Source: Candidatus Methanosuratincola sp. (GTDB taxonomy: Archaea; Thermoproteota; Methanomethylicia; Methanomethylicales; Methanomethylicaceae). From it: a DNA stretch of 33,452 nucleotides. Under the pieces are notes generated by a model. It made no database searches and was not told the DNA's origin. It was given only the letters and a program-made list of their open reading frames with translations. The DNA lies in NCBI GenBank assembly GCA_037478935.1, contig JBBFLR010000011.1:1-33452 (forward strand), written 5' to 3'. Below, piece after piece: positions 29,682-33,452 of the stretch (positions within the stretch are counted from its first letter, which is position 1; every line of letters starts with the position of its first letter). Made by a program: the position numbers and the translations under genes.

Positions 29682-31604
29682 ATGGTCAATTCGAGTACTG
29701 TAGACACTTTCGGATGGATAAAGGGAGTTATAGAGAGGGAGATCCCGAAGGAGGCCGGACTGACTAAGGTCGACTTCGAGGGGCCCTCGATAGTAGTGTA
29801 CGTCACGAACCACAACCTGCTGCTTGAGAACAGTGAGCCGGTCAAGCGGATAGTTCGGGAGATCAAGAAGCGGGTCATAATAAGGGCGGATCCATCCTCG
29901 CGAAAGAGACCAGAGGAGGCCAAGAAGATCATTGAGGGCCTTATACCGCCTGAGGCCGAAATCTCGGAGATGAACTTCGACGACGGCACAGGCGAGGTCA
30001 CAATAATGGCAAAGAAGCCCGGCCTCGTCATCGGCAAAGGTGGGGCCACGCTGAGGGACATCGCATCCTCTACCGGGTGGCGCCCGACAATAATAAGGTC
30101 GCCTCCGATAAAGTCCAGGATAATCGAGCAGACCCTTTACTTCCAGAGCAGGGAGACTGAGTACCGATTAGAGTTCCTCAGGAACGTAGGTAGAAAGATC
30201 CACCGCCCCCTCGTTTACACTAATAACATGGTAACAATCTCCGCCTTGGGCGGCTTCCGCGAGGTCGGAAGGCAGTCGATCTTTGTCCAGACCCTCGAGA
30301 GCAGGGTCCTCATAGACTGCGGCGTCAGGCCAGGCGCCCAGTCCGCGTTCGACGAGTTCCCACGCCTCGACGTCGGTGACTTCAGGGTGGAGGATCTCGA
30401 CGCCGTGGTCGTGACCCACGCCCACCTCGACCACTGCGCGCTGGTTCCGCTCTTATTCAAGTACGGCTATGCCGGTCCTGTCTACTGCACAAAGCCGACT
30501 AAGAGCCTAATGACCCTCCTCCAGCTCGACTACCTCGACGTGGCGGTCAAGGAGGGGCGCCCCGTTCCCTACGGTCTGAAGGACGTGAAGAAGGAGCTAT
30601 TCCACACAATACCGCTCGAGTACGGCGAGGTGACTGACATCGCCCCTGACGTCCGCCTGACCCTCCACAACGCAGGGCACATACTCGGGTCTGCGATGGT
30701 CCACCTGCACATAGGCGAGGGTCTGCACAACATCGTCTACACCGGCGACTTCAAGTACGCGAAGACCCGACTCCTCGAGCAGGCGACCTGTCAGTTCCCG
30801 AGGGCGGAGACGCTGATAATGGAGAGTACCTACGGTGCCCCCAATGACGTCGTGCCGTCTAGGGAGGAGACCGAACGGCAGTTCCTCGAGATAGTGAGGA
30901 ACACGATAAGCAACGGGGGGAAGGTACTGATACCGATCCTCGCCGTCGGGAGGGCACAGGAGATAATGCTGGTCCTTGACGAGGCTCTTAAGGCAGGGAT
31001 GATACCGCAGGTCCCAGTTTACATCGAGGGGATGCTCCAAGAGGTCACCGCAATCCATACTGCTTACCCGGAGGAGCTGGCGAGGGACCTTAAGAACAGG
31101 ATCTTCCACAAGGGGGAGAACCCGTTCCTATCGGAACACTTCATCAGCGTGGACGACAGGAGCGCCAGGCCCGAAATAGCCGAGGGAGGGCCGTCGATCA
31201 TAATGGCGACCTCTGGCATGCTCACGGGCGGACCAGCGCTCGAGTACTTCAAGCTCCTCGCGCCAGATCCGAAGAACACCATGATGTTCGTCAACTACCA
31301 GATTGAGGGCACTCTCGGGAGGTCCGTCCTGCGCGGGCTACGAGAGATACCGCTCAGCGACCCGTCCGGGAAGATAGACGTCGTCCAGGTGAAGATGGGC
31401 GTGGAGTCCGTTGACGGTTTCTCAGGGCACAGCGACCGGAAGCAACTCCTCAGGTTCGTCAGCAACCTCTCCCCCCGCCCGAAGCAGGTATTCATGGTCC
31501 ATGGGGAGGAGAGCAAATGCCTGAGCATGGCAGACGCGGTGAGGCGCTTCTTCAAGGTTGAGGCGTCAGCCCCAAGCATAGGGGACAGGATGAGGGTAAA
31601 GTAG
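29682..31604 (+). CDS. fttA: Transcription termination factor FttA (aCPSF1), KH/beta-CASP ribonuclease
   Basis: FttA is the archaeal homologue of CPSF73. It is an endonuclease and 5'-3' exonuclease that ends transcription at U-rich sites. The 640-residue protein has two N-terminal KH domains (about residues 1-150; IGKGG near 117-121), then a metallo-beta-lactamase core with THAHLDH (about 245-251), NAGHILGSAMVH, VYTGDFKY and a beta-CASP domain with ILAVGRAQEIM and ATSGMLTGGPALEYF. C-terminal SGHSDRKQL and MVHGEE are also conserved. ATG 29682 has AAGGTG six bases upstream; GTG 29673 is less likely. It follows psmB closely. Confidence 0.95.
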   Translation: MVNSSTVDTFGWIKGVIEREIPKEAGLTKVDFEGPSIVVYVTNHNLLLENSEPVKRIVREIKKRVIIRADPSSRKRPEEAKKIIEGLIPPEAEISEMNFDDGTGEVTIMAKKPGLVIGKGGATLRDIASSTGWRPTIIRSPPIKSRIIEQTLYFQSRETEYRLEFLRNVGRKIHRPLVYTNNMVTISALGGFREVGRQSIFVQTLESRVLIDCGVRPGAQSAFDEFPRLDVGDFRVEDLDAVVVTHAHLDHCALVPLLFKYGYAGPVYCTKPTKSLMTLLQLDYLDVAVKEGRPVPYGLKDVKKELFHTIPLEYGEVTDIAPDVRLTLHNAGHILGSAMVHLHIGEGLHNIVYTGDFKYAKTRLLEQATCQFPRAETLIMESTYGAPNDVVPSREETERQFLEIVRNTISNGGKVLIPILAVGRAQEIMLVLDEALKAGMIPQVPVYIEGMLQEVTAIHTAYPEELARDLKNRIFHKGENPFLSEHFISVDDRSARPEIAEGGPSIIMATSGMLTGGPALEYFKLLAPDPKNTMMFVNYQIEGTLGRSVLRGLREIPLSDPSGKIDVVQVKMGVESVDGFSGHSDRKQLLRFVSNLSPRPKQVFMVHGEESKCLSMADAVRRFFKVEASAPSIGDRMRVK

Positions 31605-31634
31605 ATTTAAATCATCTGCCGTGCGGATGCCTGA

Positions 31635-32132
31635 TCAGATCCTGAGCATGTTCTTCCAGATCTCGTCCCCGACGTGGTGGACGTTTTTCACTGCCTTGCC
31701 CTTCTCCCTGCTGAGGATCTTCTCCCTATCCATGACGAGCACCCCCACAGCCAGGACCTTGTTGTGCCTCTCGTCCGACACTGCAACCACGTCCCCTGGC
31801 TTCGCCCCTTCAGGCACGGATCTTATCCCGGGCGCCATGACATCTGCGCCGTTGCATATGTAAGGCACAGCGCCCATGTCGACGACAACCTTGGGTATTT
31901 CTGAGAGCACCCCCTCGGATGCCGTCAGGGCTGGCATCAGCTTCCCCTCCAGCTCAATCAGAACCGGCCTCTTCTCTTGGAGATAGACCCTCTCGCCGCT
32001 GCTTAGCTCGACCACTTCGAGCCCCTTCTTCCTGTCGATCGTCTCGGGCAGCTTGTGGGCGATCTCACCTGCCCTCTCGAGGATCTCCTTCATCTCCTTG
32101 GTGCTCACCGGATGCCGCTTCTTGATCAGCAA
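31635..32132 (-). CDS. PUA-domain RNA-binding protein (MCT-1/Tma20-like)
   Basis: The 165-residue protein matches archaeal COG2016, related to the eukaryotic MCT-1/Tma20 translation recycling factors. The N-terminal part (LIKKRHPVSTKEMKEILE) is the DUF1947-like domain. The C-terminal PUA domain is seen in VVVDMGAVPYICNGADVMAPGIRSV, KPGDVVAVSDERHNKVLAVGV and GKAVKNVHHVGDEIW. It probably binds tRNA or the ribosome. The start is TTG at 32132, with an AT-rich TATA region on the minus strand near 32147-32158 (read TTATTTAAG). It converges with fttA and diverges from the Sm gene. Confidence 0.9.
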   Translation of the reverse strand: MLIKKRHPVSTKEMKEILERAGEIAHKLPETIDRKKGLEVVELSSGERVYLQEKRPVLIELEGKLMPALTASEGVLSEIPKVVVDMGAVPYICNGADVMAPGIRSVPEGAKPGDVVAVSDERHNKVLAVGVLVMDREKILSREKGKAVKNVHHVGDEIWKNMLRI

Positions 32133-32213
32133 AATCTCATTCTCCGATAAACTTAAATAACGTTTTCAATACACTCCCAGAATGCTAATTAACCTTTACG
32201 GCTGGAATCCATT

Positions 32214-32444
32214 ATGAGCGAAATTGGCGCAACAGAAATGCTGAGCGAGTCTCTCGGATCTTTCGTCCTAGTAAAGCTCAAGGGAGGCAGGGAGGTCCGG
32301 GGCCTGATGAGGAGCTTTGACCAACACCTGAACCTAGTCCTCGAGAACGCCGAGGAGCTCTTCCCCGATAAGGAGCCGAAGAAGCTCGGTGCGATTATAG
32401 TCAGGGGCGACAACGTAGTCATCGTTTCGCCTTCTCCGAGGTGA
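32214..32444 (+). CDS. Sm-like archaeal protein (LSm/SmAP)
   Basis: Sm-like proteins form seven-membered rings that bind U-rich RNA. The 76-residue protein contains Sm1 (SFVLVKLKGGREVRGLMRSFDQHLNLVLENA) and Sm2 (GAIIVRGDNVVIVSP) with the usual RGDNV. The ATG at 32214 lies close to 27 bases after an AT-rich element (TAATTAAC, 32186-32193), which would make the transcript leaderless. The ribosomal protein L37e gene begins six bases after its stop. This pairing is a conserved archaeal arrangement. Confidence 0.96.
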   Translation: MSEIGATEMLSESLGSFVLVKLKGGREVRGLMRSFDQHLNLVLENAEELFPDKEPKKLGAIIVRGDNVVIVSPSPR

Positions 32445-32449
32445 GCTGA

Positions 32450-32593
32450 ATGAAGGGCACGACTTCATTCGGGAGGAGAAACAGGGGCAAAACACACGTG
32501 TCGTGCAGACGCTGTGGCAGGCACTCCTACAACGTAAGGGACAAGTTCTGTTCTGCCTGCGGCTTCGGCAAGACGCCCAAGATGCGGAACTAG
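32450..32593 (+). CDS. rpl37e: Ribosomal protein L37e (eL37), short form
   Basis: A 47-residue frame encodes [34 protein letters not shown] and [13 protein letters not shown]. This is eL37, a zinc-ribbon protein of the large ribosomal subunit. The four cysteines (C19, C22, C34, C37) form two CxxC knuckles. The protein stops after KMRN and lacks the aromatic tail common in relatives, which run to about 55-62 residues. ATG 32450 lies six bases behind the Sm stop with GGTGAGC just upstream, and the two share a transcript. Confidence 0.95.
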   Translation: MKGTTSFGRRNRGKTHVSCRRCGRHSYNVRDKFCSACGFGKTPKMRN

Positions 32594-32795
32594 GCTCGCC
32601 TTCCAGAACTGTACTCTGCAACCGTTTCTCTCGCCATCTTGTTTTATAGCTCCCTCCATTTCCAAATCCGTTGATGCCCGCAAGCCTTGGGATTGATCGG
32701 CTTTCCGCTCCAACCAAATCGAAAATCCTTGGGGATTTGTGGCAATACGCTAAGGATATTTAGCCCTCTGACAACTCCTTTCCTGAGGTGAAATT
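32594..32795. other. 202-base gap with two stem-loops and no clear gene
   Basis: No coding frame or RNA gene is supported here. A perfect six-base-pair hairpin AAATCC-TTGG-GGATTT lies at 32723-32738. GCTAA and TTAGC (about 32749-32764) flank GGATAT, which includes a TATA-like element about 35-40 bases before the next gene. TTTTATAG at 32641-32648 could end the L37e transcript or act as a TATA box for a short RNA. CTGA and TGATG triplets occur but not as a C/D-box set. Confidence 0.4.
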
Positions 32796-33056
32796 ATGAC
32801 TGAAGTGCCAAACGAAGAGAAGCTCCCGACCAACGAGATGATCAAAGTGATAGAATACGTCACGATCTCTAAGACAGACAGCTGGTGGACGGCAGTAGTC
32901 CTAGCCGGTGAGGGGAGCAGGAAGCACGTGATTCTTTACATGTGGAATAAGAGGGGGGACCGGTGGTCAAGGAGGCAGAAGTTCACCATTGGGAGGAAGA
33001 GCGACTGGCCGAAGTACAAGGATGCGATCGAGAAGCTCCTTGAGAAGGTGGACTGA
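32796..33056 (+). CDS. Small conserved-looking protein of unknown function
   Basis: I do not recognise this 86-residue protein. It is acidic at the start (TEVPNEEKLPTNEM), then has alternating strands (KVIEYVTISKTDSWWTAVVLAG and KHVILYMWNKRGDRWSRRQKF) and a C-terminal helix (WPKYKDAIEKLLEKVD). The compact beta-beta-helix pattern with many Trp and basic residues suggests a small nucleic-acid- or protein-binding domain, but that is inference. ATG 32796 has GAGGTG seven bases upstream, and a TATA-like sequence precedes it. It sits between L37e and tRNA-Ala. Confidence 0.7.
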   Translation: MTEVPNEEKLPTNEMIKVIEYVTISKTDSWWTAVVLAGEGSRKHVILYMWNKRGDRWSRRQKFTIGRKSDWPKYKDAIEKLLEKVD

Positions 33057-33069
33057 CAGCCAATAACCT

Positions 33070-33078
33070 TTTTTAACC
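33070..33078 (+). promoter_or_regulatory. TATA box of tRNA-Ala
   Basis: TTTTTTAAC is centred about 28 bases before the tRNA 5' end at 33103, the expected archaeal spacing. Confidence 0.55.
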
Positions 33079-33102
33079 CCCTCATATTGTCTAATGCACT
33101 GT

Positions 33103-33210
33103 GGGCCGGTAGCTCAGCCTGGAAGAGCGCCCGCTTGGCAATGCGGGCTTGCGAGCCCTTCCGCACCAAAGTGCGGGAGGCCACGGGTTCAAATCCCGTC
33201 CGGTCCACCA
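33103..33210 (+). tRNA. tRNA-Ala (anticodon GGC) with intron at 37/38
   Basis: The acceptor GGGCCGG/CCGGTCC contains the G3:U70 pair that marks alanine, with discriminator A and encoded CCA. D-stem GCTC/GAGC and T-stem ACGGG/CCCGT are intact. The anticodon stem CCCGC pairs with GCGGG only after a 31-base intron (33141-33171) is removed, leaving loop TTGGCAT with anticodon GGC. A canonical bulge-helix-bulge is visible: TTGG pairs with CCAA, bulges CAA and AGT, and the intron helix TGCGG/CCGCA. Cuts would fall at CA|A and AG|T. Confidence 0.95.
33141..33171 (+). other. tRNA-Ala intron (31 bases)
   Basis: The intron lies between positions 37 and 38 of tRNA-Ala. It folds on itself by TGCGG/CCGCA and an inner GCT/AGC hairpin. 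The tRNA splicing endonuclease and ligase needed are not in this window. Confidence 0.9.
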
Positions 33211-33215
33211 ACGAA

Positions 33216-33231
33216 ACTTTTTCCCTCATTT
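33216..33231 (+). terminator. T-rich terminator of tRNA-Ala
   Basis: A T5 run and a following T4 run occur within 20 bases of the tRNA 3' end, fitting archaeal termination. Confidence 0.5.
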
Positions 33232-33234
33232 TAA

Positions 33235-33452
33235 CTTATTCGGCGGGAAGCCCAGTCCGAAAGGGCGGGGCGGGACATAACCGAGATAAAGCGCCTCGAG
33301 GAGGGGTTGGAAAGGCTGGTCGAGGAGAGGACCCGAAAGCTCCGGGAAGCTGAGCGGCTGGCAACAATAGGTCAGATAGCTGCCTCGGTGGGGCACGACT
33401 TGAGGGCACCGCTCCAGTCCATAATCAACAGCACTTACCTGATTGGAGTGAC
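33235..33452 (+). CDS. Histidine kinase, 5'-abridged and cut by the window end
   Basis: The frame opens after a TAA at 33232 and reads through to the window end. It encodes the tail of a PAS/PAC domain (GRDITEIKRLEEGLERL), a coiled linker (VEERTRKLREAERLATIGQ), and the dimerisation/phosphoacceptor H-box SVGHDLRAPLQS, whose His would be phosphorylated. The ATPase domain would follow beyond the window. No ATG, GTG or TTG occurs before TTG 33307, and the protein begins in mid-PAS. This looks like a 5'-truncated or broken gene placed 24 bases behind tRNA-Ala. A short kinase starting at TTG 33307 remains possible, though its ribosome-binding site spacing is poor. Confidence 0.7.

Noticed and set aside
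32660-32780. C/D-box sRNA
   Set aside because: TGATG and CTGA elements occur but spacing is wrong and C' and D' are missing.
33120-33160. Intronless tRNA-Ala with an eight-base anticodon loop
   Set aside because: The rest of the sequence up to the T-stem would be an impossible variable arm; the bulge-helix-bulge solution is complete.

Overview
The window is a gene-dense, GC-rich stretch of an archaeal genome, probably from a metagenome assembly. The archaeal markers are glycerol-1-phosphate dehydrogenase, diphthine synthase, the termination nuclease FttA/aCPSF1, two proteasome beta subunits, archaeal RibL/RibK and NadM, Taw1, an Sm-like protein next to ribosomal protein L37e, a tRNA-Ala with a bulge-helix-bulge intron, and TATA boxes about 27 bases before many starts. 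A split into a catalytic and a non-catalytic (Thr1 to Ala) proteasome beta subunit resembles what I recall of crenarchaeal proteasomes. A gene for O-phosphoseryl-tRNA synthetase (SepRS) points to a lineage with methanogen-like cysteine biosynthesis. A Thermoproteota/TACK relative of the Bathyarchaeia or Methanomethylicia kind is my inference; the sequence alone does not settle it. UUG starts are common.

Layout. 1-1790: 3' part of a large secreted repeat protein with an SdrD-B-like domain, cut by the window edge inside an exact 77-base repeat. 1936-2012: tRNA-Thr. 2097-6097: thiL, a radical SAM/HhH protein, uspA and uppP. 6112-10496: a small HTH protein (DUF134), then a divergent cluster of six genes encoding a MacB-like ABC exporter with single-pass and polytopic membrane partners carrying paired cysteines predicted to lie outside the cell. 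10557-10633: tRNA-Lys. 10704-12275: dphB, DUF357 and ribL. 12238-17458 (minus): an operon of psmB1, taw1, a translin-like gene, sepS, an endonuclease V-like gene and ribK. 17527-18809: DUF504 and a NOG1-type GTPase. 18874-21940: rtcA, ogt, nadM and a SAM hydrolase. 22008-24484: a class V aminotransferase, then hypD and hypC. 24612-26375: a phosphoesterase, an HD hydrolase and a CYTH protein. 26482-28812: FKBP isomerase, UPF0179 and egsA. 29000-31604: psmB2 and fttA. 31635-33056: a PUA protein, Sm-like, L37e and an orphan small protein. 33103-33210: intron-containing tRNA-Ala. 33235-end: a histidine kinase frame that begins in mid-domain.

How the genes work together. Much of the window is information processing: tRNA modification and charging (Taw1, SepRS, RtcA, translin-like), translation (DphB, L37e, NOG1), transcription termination (FttA) and protein quality control (proteasome beta, FKBP). 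Cofactor genes form a second theme: RibK and RibL convert riboflavin to FMN and FAD, NadM makes NAD, ThiL makes thiamine diphosphate. HypC and HypD imply a [NiFe]-hydrogenase elsewhere in the genome.

The points most worth checking are the cysteine-rich ABC cluster (6489-10496), the EndoV-like protein without its usual catalytic Asp, two genes whose conserved N-termini have no canonical start codon (ribL and the EndoV-like gene), SepRS with a changed phosphate-site residue, the T1A proteasome subunit, and the abridged histidine kinase directly behind tRNA-Ala.
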